64,000 nucleotides of DNA from Zeus faber (taxonomy: Eukaryota > Chordata > Actinopteri > Zeiformes > Zeidae): positions 29,648,652 through 29,712,651 of the forward strand of contig OY482854.1 of NCBI GenBank assembly GCA_960531495.1. The letters are read 5' to 3'. Each line of letters starts with the position of its first letter. The stretch's first letter is position 1. Under the pieces are notes generated by a model. The model was not told where the DNA came from, made no database searches, and worked only from the letters and a program-made list of their open reading frames with translations. Both the position numbers and the translations under genes were made by a program. Positions 1 through 16,300 of the stretch are shown piece by piece.

Positions 1-85
1 TTCCAGCTCAAACCCTGGGGGCTCCATGTGCTGTGACTCGGAGGCTGTGGAGTGTGAGTCAGCCCGTCCACCTGACACCCACAGG

Positions 86-285
86 TGGATGTATGGATGG
101 AAGGATGGATGGATGGATGTATGTATGGATGTATGGATGGATGTATGGATGGATGGATGGATGTATGGATGGATGGATGTATGGATGGATGGATGTATGG
201 ATGGATGGATGGATGGATGGATGGATGGATGGATGGATGGATGGATGGAAGGATGGATGGATGGATGGATGGATGGATGGAAGGA
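86..285 (+). repeat. (GGAT)n / (GGATGTAT)n microsatellite
   Basis: About 200 bp of GGAT tetramers mixed with GTAT variants. Open frames across it in all phases (WMDG-type and HPSI-type peptides) are repeat artefacts. Confidence 0.97.
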
Positions 286-758
286 CTCCCCCAGTAAGGA
301 ATTTGGAGAACAAGTGGACGGTTGAGGGTCTTTATCGGAGGAACATTGTTGTAAGATGAAACTAAATGTAACCCCTCATGCATCAATATTCTAATATACT
401 GCATCATCCTGCTATGTGTCCACAACCTGGCTGCTGGTCCAGTCCATCAATCCAAACTCCACCCTGTGATGCAGGACTCCATGCCTGATGGATCAAGACC
501 TCCATGTTGTCACCGTGATGGATCACCTCGTATAATAACTTTGTTTTTCCTCTGCTTTTTTTTTTTTGGGGGGGGTTTGACATTCTCTCTAACCCCAGGT
601 AAATGGTGGAGCGTGGTCTGAGGTCCTGCGCGGTGACCGTACATGTCACGCCAAGAGACGCCCGAAGGACTTTTATTCCCCAGAGGAGAATCAAGTCGAC
701 TGAAAACGCTGGGAACCCAAGGACCTGGTGCGTTCCCTCGGGTGTCACTGGGGCGTTG
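286..758. other. glrb intron sequence, nothing recognised
   Basis: Unique-looking DNA with only a T9G8 homopolymer junction near 560-577. No exon of the M2-M4 region of glrb was found on the minus strand. Confidence 0.6.
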
Positions 759-1264
759 AGGCCTTGTCCGCACGTATGTGGGTGTTTCTGAAAGTGCACT
801 CCAGAAAATTACAGTAGATCCAGAAAATCTCTCAGTCCCCACGAGAACGTAGAAAGTATTTCATATATTCACATGAGCACTCCAGGCCAGCAGGGGGCGA
901 TAATACCTCATGAAACCTGAGGTCAAACACCACAGAAGAACATTGGCAGCATTCAGCGTATCGCTCCAGTGGACTGAGCTCTTCTTCTAATTAAACCAAA
1001 CAGTGCTGACCACAGGTAAGCAAACTGGGCGTCGCCCGGTGCTTGTAGGTTCCCGACGCTGACGTTGGCGATTTTTCGAGAAGCTCCGTTCCACTTCACC
1101 ACACCAAAACACGGAAAACAGAGTTTTGGAAAAACCCCCACCCTGGAAGGCCTTTTCCAAAAGCTTTGTTTCCAGTTCCTAAACTGCTGTTTCCGTGTGG
1201 GCGGAGCCAAGGCATGAGCGGGGATATTTTAGAAAACAACGTTTTCTAAAATATCCCCGCTCAC
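759..1264. mobile_element. putative non-autonomous DNA element, copy A
   Basis: About 500 bp that aligns in patches with 22583-23088. Shared pieces include AGGCC near the left end, AATCTCTC..TCC..CACGAG, GGCCAGCAGGGGGCGAT followed by CTCATxAAA, and GCTTTGTTTCCAG.TCCT near the right end. There is no coding potential. The right end carries a perfect inverted repeat. Family assignment is open; it behaves like a MITE. Confidence 0.5.
1215..1263. repeat. perfect 23-bp inverted repeat with 3-bp spacer
   Basis: Arms 1215-1237 and 1241-1263 are exact reverse complements (core GGGGATATTTTAGAAAAC), separated by AAC. The structure can form a stable hairpin or cruciform and sits at the right end of the putative element of 759-1264. 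Confidence 0.95.
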
Positions 1265-1292
1265 GCTCACGCTCACGCTCACGCTCACGCTC
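1258..1292 (+). repeat. (CGCTCA)n hexanucleotide repeat
   Basis: Almost six tandem CGCTCA units directly follow the inverted repeat and apparently grow out of its last bases (CCCCGCTCA). Confidence 0.95.
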
Positions 1293-1609
1293 TGGAAAAA
1301 TTCAGAATGTTGAATTTTCAGGACAAAACCACTCCGCAGAAGAGACGTCTCACGTGCACAATTCTCCCATCGTTGGCGAAATCTCAGTGCAGGTGTTTCG
1401 CCCCCCGGTGAGTCGGAGTGAGGCTGAGTGTTTGCGGAGAAGAAACAAAAATGGGGGCGCTTCCTGTTTGGTTCGTCCACTCGATGGGCGAACGCAATCG
1501 CTCTCATTCTCCTCAAACGTCAACTGTGAGTGAGCTGTCGTTGCCGTGTTGGTTATTTACCGCTGACAAAAACAGAGGGCGAACGGTAAAATTCTGACGC
1601 TTTGCTAAA

Positions 1610-1686
1610 AGTGTTGAGTAAAGAGTGAAACCGAATGTTTAGTGTGAACATCTGAGTTTGCCCGTGTGAACAACCTCTCCCTGTTG
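1610..1686 (+). repeat. 77-bp dispersed duplicate, copy 1
   Basis: AGTGTTGAGTAAAGAGTGAA opens a 77-bp block repeated without gaps at 2534-2610, with about nine mismatches. The two copies flank glrb coding exon 7, in the introns either side. The origin is unknown, possibly element ends. Confidence 0.85.
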
Positions 1687-2264
<578 letters not shown>

Positions 2265-2533
2265 TTAGTGGGGGAGCGGGGGCCGGGGCCGGCTTTTTAT
2301 GTAGTGTGTACATTTCTGTTCAGGGGTTTATCACATGTTCTGAGTTATGGGGCATAATAGCCCCCAAGTATGATGCCAAAATGAATCATTTGTTGTTTGT
2401 CAATTTAACCTGCTTTGCTTTTATTATGCCCCCTCACATCAAAAATGAAAATGCCAAAAAATATATCAAGTTAAAACGATATTTATAATTAATATTGTCA
2501 ATATTATTATATATAAAAAATATATATATATTT

Positions 2534-2610
2534 AGTGTTGAGTAAAGAGTGAAACGGAATATTTCGTGTAAACATCTTAGTTTGTCCGTGCTAACAACCT
2601 CTTCCTGTTG
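2534..2610 (+). repeat. 77-bp dispersed duplicate, copy 2
   Basis: Second copy of the block at 1610-1686, same strand and length, about 88 percent identical by eye. Confidence 0.85.
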
Positions 2611-6145
<3,535 letters not shown>

Positions 6146-6543
6146 TTGAATAAGCCACAAGTTCAACAAGATACCGATGCAGAAGAAAATGTAATTCCAC
6201 TGAATCTGTTTTAAAGGAGAAAATGTGTTTCCACTAATGGATAAGCAACGCATTAAAGAGCTTGTACTGAAATATATGATGAATTAGGGTCTTTAGGCCC
6301 CCGTGATGAAAAGATACTTAGGAAAATTAGAATCGATAATACGAAGCAGCGATGATCCAGGAAAACAATTTTACAGGATTTGTATCTTGCAGGAAGTCGG
6401 ACGAAGGGTTTTACTGATCGTCCCTCCGCCGCCCTATCTCTCTACCATCCATCACATATGACCGTTCCACCAGAAAATGGGCGGAGATTTCATTCCCGTT
6501 TGTAAATAACCCCTGCACCGCCGCCAGCGGCCCCCGGCGTTTA

Positions 6544-6981
<438 letters not shown>

Positions 6982-7021
6982 TTAAATTGAGAGCTTCGGT
7001 CAGCTAAACGTCCATCTAAGC

Positions 7022-7240
7022 CAGGGGGTCGGCAACCTTTTAATACCGGAAGAGTCAATTTCTATTTATCTATTTTGGCACAATATATTTCAGCCCCTTT
7101 CATGTGGTTTCACTTTCAGCTTCCACTAAAAAGACAGCAGCGTCTGGTGAAATGGATGTGACTCCATGTCGGCTGAAATGTGAAAATAATTTTGAAGCAA
7201 CTGTTTTTTTGTCGCACATATTTTAAAAGTGGGAATTGAA
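7022..7240. mobile_element. hAT-like terminal remnant (CAGGGGGTCGGCAACC end)
   Basis: CAGGGGGTCGGCAACCTTTT matches the widespread CAGGGGTCGGCAACC terminus of Charlie-type hAT elements. No opposite end was found before the next element begins at 7327, so it looks truncated. Confidence 0.5.
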
Positions 7241-7326
7241 AAGTATATGTTTTAATTAAGTTTAAAATTCATAAAAAATATAAATGTTTATATATTTCTT
7301 ATATTTTTTCAAATATATATATTTAT

Positions 7327-10300
7327 TAGGGATGCGCAAATCAGATACTCAGAATCGGATCGATACCGTCTAATTCACTGCATTGGATCGGAAAAAAAAG
7401 TATAATCCGATCCGATCCATTAGCCTAAACGATCATGTCAATGCTTAACTAAACTTTTAGCGACGTGCCGTGAAGAGAGATGTGTCACAACCTGCGCACA
7501 CTCCACCACGGAGCACCGGGAAGCAGCAGAGGTCGTAACGCCGCGCTTCTGTGTCAACCTGGTGAAGTCCAACACCCCCATCCGCTGTGTCTGCACACTA
7601 CAACTAATGAACAACACCCATAAACTCTAAACATAAAAGGAGATAGAAAAGGTAGAAAGCCCCTCACTCCGTAGAGACCACGACACACGAGCACACGCTC
7701 CGCTCTCTCACACCTGAGTCTAGGGATGAAAGGTTTGACTCTTGTTTAAGATTCGGTTCCTGACAAGTGACTGGAAAAAAAGGAAAAGAGACGTCGAAAA
7801 AGGGTTTGATTTTCCAGCCCTTCGTTCATTTCATTCATTTGAACACAGAGCGAGGGAGGGAGGGAGAGAGTGAATTCAAAGTGCCTTACATCAAATAGAT
7901 AAAAAGGAAAGAGCATAGAAAAATAAAAAATAATAAAAAGTCTGTGTTTTAAGTGATGTTTGCATTGGGGTACAATCAATTATACAATTTGCTTATATTA
8001 ATGATTATGCCTATAATTGACAACACATATTAAAAAAATGTTGCTATTTGTGACAAAGATACAGCACTTAAATGGAAATTCCACATTGAAGTTGTTCAAC
8101 TGATCAACGGACCAATATCTTTGTGGCTGGCAAATGCATTGTGTGTTTCAAGCAGTATTATTATGTGTTTAGAATTATGTGTTTAGAACAGCTGCATTGT
8201 GTGTTTAGAACAGCTGCATTTTGTGTTTAGAACAGCAGCATTGTGTGTTTAGAACAGCTGCATTGTGTGTTTAGAACAGCAGCATTGTGTGTTTAGAACA
8301 GCAGAATTGTGTGTTTAGAACAGCAGAATTGTGTGTTTAGAACAGCTGCATTGTGTGTTTAGAACAGCAGCATCGTGTGTTTAGAACAGCAGCATTGTGT
8401 TTAGAACAGCTGCATTGTGTGTTTAGAACATCAGAATTGTGTGTTTAGAACAGCTGCATTGTGTGTTTAGAACAGCTGCATCATGTTTAGAACAGCAGCA
8501 TTGTGTGTTTAGAACAGCAGCATTGTGTGTTTAGAACAGCAGCATTGTGTTTAGAACAGCAGCATCGTGTGTTTAGAACAGCAGCATTGTGTGTTTAGAA
8601 CAGCAGCATCGTGTGTTTAGAACAGCAGCATTGTGTGTTTAGAACAGCAGCATTGTGTGTTTAGAACAGCTGCATCGTGTGTTTTGAACAGCAGCATCGT
8701 GTGTTTAGAACAGCAGCATCGTGTGTTTAGAACAGCTGCATCGTGTGTTTAGAACAGCTGCATCGTGTGTTCAAAATAGCAGCATTGTGTGTTTAGAACA
8801 GCAGCATTGTGTGTTTAGAACAGCTGCATCGTGTATTTATAACAGCTGCATCGTGTGTTCAAAATAGCAGCATTGTGTGTTTAGAACAGCAGCATTGTGT
8901 GTTTAGAACAGCAGCATCGTGTGTGTAGAACAGCAGCATTGTGTGTTTAGAACAGCAGCATTGTGTGTTTAGAACAGCTGCATCGTGTATTTATAACAGC
9001 TGCATCGTGTGTTCAAAATAGCAGCATTGTGTGTTTAGAACAGCAGCATCGTGTGTGTAGAACAGCAGCATTGTGTGTTTAGAACAGCAGAATTGTGTGT
9101 TTAGAACAGCAGAATTGTGTGTTTAGAACAGCTGCATTGTGTGTTTAGAACAGCAGCATCGTGTGTTTAGAACAGCAGCATTGTGTTTAGAACAGCAGCA
9201 TTGTGTGTTTAGAACATCAGAATTGTGTGTTTAGAACAGCTGCATCGTGTGTTTAGAACAGCTGCATCGTGTTTAGAACAGCAGCATTGTGTGTTTAGAA
9301 CAGCAGCATTGTGTTTAGAACAGCAGCATCGTGTGTTTAGAACAGCAGCATCGTGTGTTTAGAACAGCAGCATTGTGTGTTTAGAACAGCAGCATTGTGT
9401 TTAGAACAGCAGCATCATGTGTTTTGAACAGCAGCATCGTGTGTTTAGAACAACTGCATCGTGTGTTTAGAACAGCTGCATCGTGTGTTCAAAATAGCAG
9501 CATTGTGTGTTTAGAACAGCAGCATTGTGTGTTTAGAACAGCAGCATCGTGTGTTTAGAACAGCTGCATCGTGTATTTATAACAGCTGCATCGTGTGTTC
9601 AAAATAGCAGCATTGTGTGTTTAGAACAGCAGCATTGTGTGTTTAGAACAGCAGCATCGTGTGTGTAGAACAGCAGCATTGTGTGTTTATCACAGCAGCA
9701 TTGTGTTTAGAACAGCAGCATCGTGTGTTTAGAACAGCTGCATCGTGTGTTTATAACAGCTGCATCGTGTGTTTAAAACAGCTGCATCGTGTGTTTAAAA
9801 CAGCTGCATCATGTGTTTAGAACAGCAGCATCGTGTGTTTAGAACAGCAGCATCGTGTGTTTAGAACAGCAGCATCGTGTGTTTAGAACAGCTGCATCGT
9901 GTGTTTAGAACAGCAGCATCGTGTGTTTAGAACAGCAGCATTGTGTGTTTAGAACAGCAGCATCGTGTGTTTAGAACAGCAGCATTGTGTGTTTAGAACA
10001 GCAGCATCGTGTGTTTAGAACAGCAGCATTGTGTGTTTAGAACAGCAGCATTGTGTTTAGAACAGCAGCATCGTGTGTTTAGAACAGTAGCATTGTGTGT
10101 TTAGAACAGCAGCATTGTGTTTAGAACAGCAACATCGTGTGTTTAGAACAGCAGCATTGTGTTTAGAACAGCAGCATCGTGTGTTTAGAACAGCAGCATC
10201 GTGTGTTTAGAACAGCCGCATCGTGTGTTTAGAACAGCCGCATCGTGTGTTTAGAACAGCAGCATTGTGTGTTTAGAACAGCAGCATCGTGTGTTTAGAA

Positions 10301-13300
10301 CAGCAGCATCGTGTGTTTATAACAGCAGCATCGTGTGTTTAGAACAGCAGCATTGTGTGTTTAGAACAGCAGCATTGTGTTTAGAACAGCAGCATCGTGT
10401 GTTTAGAACAGCAGCATTGTGTGTTTAGAACAGCAGCATCGTGTGTTTAGAACAGCAGCATTGTGTGTTTAGAACAGCAGCATTGTGTGTTTAGAACAGC
10501 TGCATCGTGTGTTTTGAACAGCAGCATCGTGTGTTTAGAACAGCAGCATCGTGTGTTTAGAACAGCTGCATCGTGTGTTTAGAACAGCTGCATCGTGTGT
10601 TCAAAATAGCAGCATTGTGTGTTTAGAACAGCAGCATTGTGTGTTTAGAACAGCTGCATCGTGTATTTATAACAGCTGCATCGTGTGTTCAAAATAGCAG
10701 CATTGTGTGTTTAGAACAGCAGCATTGTGTGTTTAGAACAGCAGCATCGTGTGTGTAGAACAGCAGCATTGTGTGTTTAGAACAGCAGCATTGTGTGTTT
10801 AGAACAGCTGCATCGTGTATTTATAACAGCTGCATCGTGTGTTCAAAATAGCAGCATTGTGTGTTTAGAACAGCAGCATCGTGTGTGTAGAACAGCAGCA
10901 TTGTGTGTTTAGAACAGCAGAATTGTGTGTTTAGAACAGCAGAATTGTGTGTTTAGAACAGCTGCATTGTGTGTTTAGAACAGCAGCATCGTGTGTTTAG
11001 AACAGCAGCATTGTGTTTAGAACAGCAGCATTGTGTGTTTAGAACATCAGAATTGTGTGTTTAGAACAGCTGCATCGTGTGTTTAGAACAGCTGCATCGT
11101 GTTTAGAACAGCTGCATTGTGTGTTTAGAACAGCAGCATTGTGTTTAGAACAGCAGCATCGTGTGTTTAGAACAGCAGCATCGTGTGTTTAGAACAGCAG
11201 CATTGTGTGTTTAGAACAGCAGCATTGTGTTTAGAACAGCAGCATCATGTGTTTTGAACAGCAGCATCGTGTGTTTAGAACAACTGCATCGTGTGTTTAG
11301 AACAGCTGCATCGTGTGTTCAAAATAGCAGCATTGTGTGTTTAGAACAGCAGCATTGTGTGTTTAGAACAGCAGCATCGTGTGTTTAGAACAGCTGCATC
11401 GTGTATTTATAACAGCTGCATCGTGTGTTCAAAATAGCAGCATTGTGTGTTTAGAACAGCAGCATTGTGTGTTTAGAACAGCAGCATCGTGTGTGTAGAA
11501 CAGCAGCATTGTGTGTTTATCACAGCAGCATTGTGTTTAGAACAGCAGCATCGTGTGTTTAGAACAGCTGCATCGTGTGTTTATAACAGCTGCATCGTGT
11601 GTTTAAAACAGCTGCATCGTGTGTTTAAAACAGCTGCATCATGTGTTTAGAACAGCAGCATCGTGTGTTTAGAACAGCAGCATCGTGTGTTTAGAACAGC
11701 AGCATCGTGTGTTTAGAACAGCAGCATTGTGTGTTTAGAACAGCAGCATCGTGTGTTTAGAACAGCAGCATTGTGTGTTTAGAACAGCAGCATCGTGTGT
11801 TTAGAACAGCAGCATTGTGTGTTTAGAACAGCAGCATTGTGTTTAGAACAGCAGCATCGTGTGTTTAGAACAGTAGCATTGTGTGTTTAGAACAGCAGCA
11901 TTGTGTTTAGAACAGCAACATCGTGTGTTTAGAACAGCAGCATTGTGTTTAGAACAGCAGCATCGTGTGTTTAGAACAGCAGCATCGTGTGTTTAGAACA
12001 GCCGCATCGTGTGTTTAGAACAGCCGCATCGTGTGTTTAGAACAGCAGCATTGTGTGTTTAGAACAGCAGCATCGTGTGTTTAGAACAGCAGCATCGTGT
12101 GTTTATAACAGCAGCATCGTGTGTTTATAACAGCTGCATCGTGTGTTTATAACAGCTGCATTGTGTGTTTAGAACAGCTGCATCGTGTGTTTAGAACAGC
12201 TGCATCGTGTGTTTAGAACAGCAGCATCGTGTGTTTAGAACAGCAGCATTGTGTTTAGAACAGCAGCATCGTGTGTTTAGAACAGCTGCATCGTGTGTTT
12301 AGAACAGCTGCATCGTGTGTTCAAAATAGCAGCATTGTGTGTTTAGAACAGCAGCATTGTGTGTTTAGAACAGCAGCATTGTGTGTTTAGAACAGCTGCA
12401 TCGTGTGTTTAGAACAGCTGCATCGTGTGTTCAAAATAGCAGCATTGTGTGTTTAGAACAGCAGCATTGTGTGTTTAGAACAGCAGCATCGTGTGTTTAG
12501 AACAGAAGCATCATGTGTTTTGAACAGCAGCATCGTGTGTTTAGAACAGCAGCATCGTGTGTTTAGAACAGCTGCATCGTGTGTTTAGAACAGCTGCATC
12601 ATGTGTTCAAAATAGCAGCATTGTGTGTTTAGAACAGCAGCATTGTGTGTTTAGAACAGCAGCATTGTGTGTTTAGAACAGCAGCATCGTGTGTTTAGAA
12701 CAGCAGCATCGTGTGTTTAGAACAGCAGCATTGTGTTTAGAACAGCTGCATTGTGTGTTTAGAACATCAGAATTGTGTGTTTAGAACAGCTGCATTGTGT
12801 GTTTAGAACAGCTGCATCATGTTTAGAACAGCAGCATTGTGTGTTTAGAACAGCAGCATTGTGTGTTTAGAACAGCAGCATTGTGTTTAGAACAGCAGCA
12901 TCGTGTGTTTAGAACAGCAGCATTGTGTGTTTAGAACAGCAGCATCGTGTGTTTAGAACAGCAGCATCGTGTGTTTAGAACAGCAGCATCATGTGTTTTG
13001 AACAGCAGCATCGTGTGTTTAGAACAACTGCATCGTGTGTTTAGAACAGCTGCATCGTGTGTTCAAAATAGCAGCATTGTGTGTTTAGAACAGCAGCATT
13101 GTGTGTTTAGAACAGCAGCATCGTGTGTTTAGAACAGCTGCATCGTGTATTTATAACAGCTGCATCGTGTGTTCAAAATAGCAGCATTGTGTGTTTAGAA
13201 CAGCAGCATTGTGTGTTTAGAACAGCAGCATCGTGTGTGTAGAACAGCAGCATTGTGTGTTTATCACAGCAGCATTGTGTTTAGAACAGCAGCATCGTGT

Positions 13301-16300
13301 GTTTAGAACAGCTGCATCGTGTGTTTATAACAGCTGCATCGTGTGTTTAAAACAGCTGCATCGTGTGTTTAAAACAGCTGCATCATGTGTTTAGAACAGC
13401 AGCATCGTGTGTTTAGAACAGCAGCATCGTGTGTTTAGAACAGCAGCATCGTGTGTTTAGAACAGCAGCATTGTGTGTTTAGAACAGCAGCATCGTGTGT
13501 TTAGAACAGCAGCATTGTGTGTTTAGAACAGCAGCATCGTGTGTTTAGAACAGCAGCATTGTGTGTTTAGAACAGCAGCATTGTGTTTAGAACAGCAGCA
13601 TCGTGTGTTTAGAACAGTAGCATTGTGTGTTTAGAACAGCAGCATTGTGTTTAGAACAGCAACATCGTGTGTTTAGAACAGCAGCATTGTGTTTAGAACA
13701 GCAGCATCGTGTGTTTAGAACAGCAGCATCGTGTGTTTAGAACAGCCGCATCGTGTGTTTAGAACAGCCGCATCGTGTGTTTAGAACAGCAGCATTGTGT
13801 GTTTAGAACAGCAGCATCGTGTGTTTAGAACAGCAGCATCGTGTGTTTATAACAGCAGCATCGTGTGTTTATAACAGCTGCATCGTGTGTTTATAACAGC
13901 TGCATTGTGTGTTTAGAACAGCTGCATCGTGTGTTTAGAACAGCTGCATCGTGTGTTTAGAACAGCAGCATCGTGTGTTTAGAACAGCAGCATTGTGTTT
14001 AGAACAGCAGCATCGTGTGTTTAGAACAGCTGCATCGTGTGTTTAGAACAGCTGCATCGTGTGTTCAAAATAGCAGCATTGTGTGTTTAGAACAGCATTA
14101 TTGTGTGTTTAGAACAGCAGCATTGTGTGTTTAGAACAGCTGCATCGTGTGTTTAGAACAGCTGCATCGTGTGTTCAAAATAGCAGCATTGTGTGTTTAG
14201 AACAGCAGCATTGTGTGTTTAGAACAGCAGCATCGTGTGTTTAGAACAGAAGCATCATGTGTTTTGAACAGCAGCATCGTGTGTTTAGAACAGCAGCATC
14301 GTGTGTTTAGAACAGCTGCATCGTGTGTTTAGAACAGCTGCATCATGTGTTCAAAATAGCAGCATTGTGTGTTTAGAACAGCAGCATTGTGTGTTTAGAA
14401 CAGCAGCATTGTGTGTTTAGAACAGCAGCATCGTGTGTTTAGAACAGCAGCATCGTGTGTTTAGAACAGCAGCATTGTGTTTAGAACAGCTGCATTGTGT
14501 GTTTAGAACATCAGAATTGTGTGTTTAGAACAGCTGCATTGTGTGTTTAGAACAGCTGCATCATGTTTAGAACAGCAGCATTGTGTGTTTAGAACAGCAG
14601 CATTGTGTGTTTAGAACAGCAGCATTGTGTTTAGAACAGCAGCATCGTGTGTTTAGAACAGCAGCATTGTGTGTTTAGAACAGCAGCATCGTGTGTTTAG
14701 AACAGCAGCATCGTGTGTTTAGAACAGCAGCATCGTGTGTTTAGAACAGCAGCATTGTGTGTTTAGAACAGCTGCATCGTGTGTTTTGAACAGCAGCATC
14801 GTGTGTTTAGAACAGCAGCATCGTGTGTTTTGAACAGCTGCATCGTGTGTTTAGAACAGCTGCATCGTGTGTTCAAAATAGCAGCATTGTGTGTTTAGAA
14901 CAGCAGCATTGTGTGTTTAGAACAGCTGCATCGTGTATTTATAACAGCTGCATCGTGTGTTCAAAATAGCAGCATTGTGTGTTTAGAACAGCAGCATTGT
15001 GTGTTTAGAACAGCAGCATCGTGTGTGTAGAACAGCAGCATTGTGTGTTTAGAACAGCAGCATTGTGTGTTTAGAACAGCTGCATCGTGTATTTATAACA
15101 GCTGCATCGTGTGTTCAAAATAGCAGCATTGTGTGTTTAGAACAGCAGCATCGTGTGTGTAGAACAGCAGCATTGTGTGTTTAGAACAGCAGAATTGTGT
15201 GTTTAGAACATCAGAATTGTGTGTTTAGAACAGCTGCATCGTGTGTTTAGAACAGCTGCATCGTGTTTAGAACAGCAGCATTGTGTGTTTAGAACAGCAG
15301 CATTGTGTTTAGAACAGCAGCATCGTGTGTTTAGAACAGCAGCATCGTGTGTTTAGAACAGCAGCATTGTGTGTTTAGAACAGCAGCATTGTGTTTAGAA
15401 CAGCAGCATCATGTGTTTTGAACAGCAGCATCGTGTGTTTAGAACAGCTGCATCGTGTGTTTAGAACAGCTGCATCGTGTGTTCAAAATAGCAGCATTGT
15501 GTGTTTAGAACAGCAGCATTGTGTGTTTAGAACAGCAGCATCGTGTGTTTAGAACAGCTGCATCGTGTATTTATAACAGCTGCATCGTGTGTTCAAAATA
15601 GCAGCATTGTGTGTTTAGAACAGCAGCATTGTGTGTTTAGAACAGCAGCATCGTGTGTGTAGAACAGCAGCATTGTGTGTTTAGAACAGCAGCATTGTGT
15701 TTAGAACAGCAGCATCGTGTGTTTAGAACAGCTGCATCGTGTGTTTATAACAGCTGCATCGTGTGTTTAAAACAGCTGCATCGTGTGTTTAAAACAGCTG
15801 CATCATGTGTTTAGAACAGCAGCATCGTGTGTTTAGAACAGCTGCATCGTGTGTTTAGAACAGCAGCATCGTGTGTTTAGAACAGCAGCATTGTGTGTTT
15901 AGAACAGCAGCATCGTGTGTTTAGAACAGCAGCATCGTGTGTTTAGAACAGCAGCATCGTGTGTTTAGAACAGCAGCATTGTGTGTTTAGAACAGCCGCA
16001 TCGTGTGTTTAGAACAGCTGCATCGTGTATTTATAACAGCTGCATCGTGTGTTCAAAATAGCAGCATTGTGTGTTTAGAACAGCAGCATTGTGTGTTTAG
16101 AACAGCAGCATCGTGTGTGTAGAACAGCAGCATTGTGTGTTTAGAACAGCAGCATTGTGTTTAGAACAGCAGCATCGTGTGTTTAGAACAGCTGCATCGT
16201 GTGTTTATAACAGCTGCATCGTGTGTTTAAAACAGCTGCATCGTGTGTTTAAAACAGCTGCATCATGTGTTTAGAACAGCAGCATCGTGTGTTTAGAACA

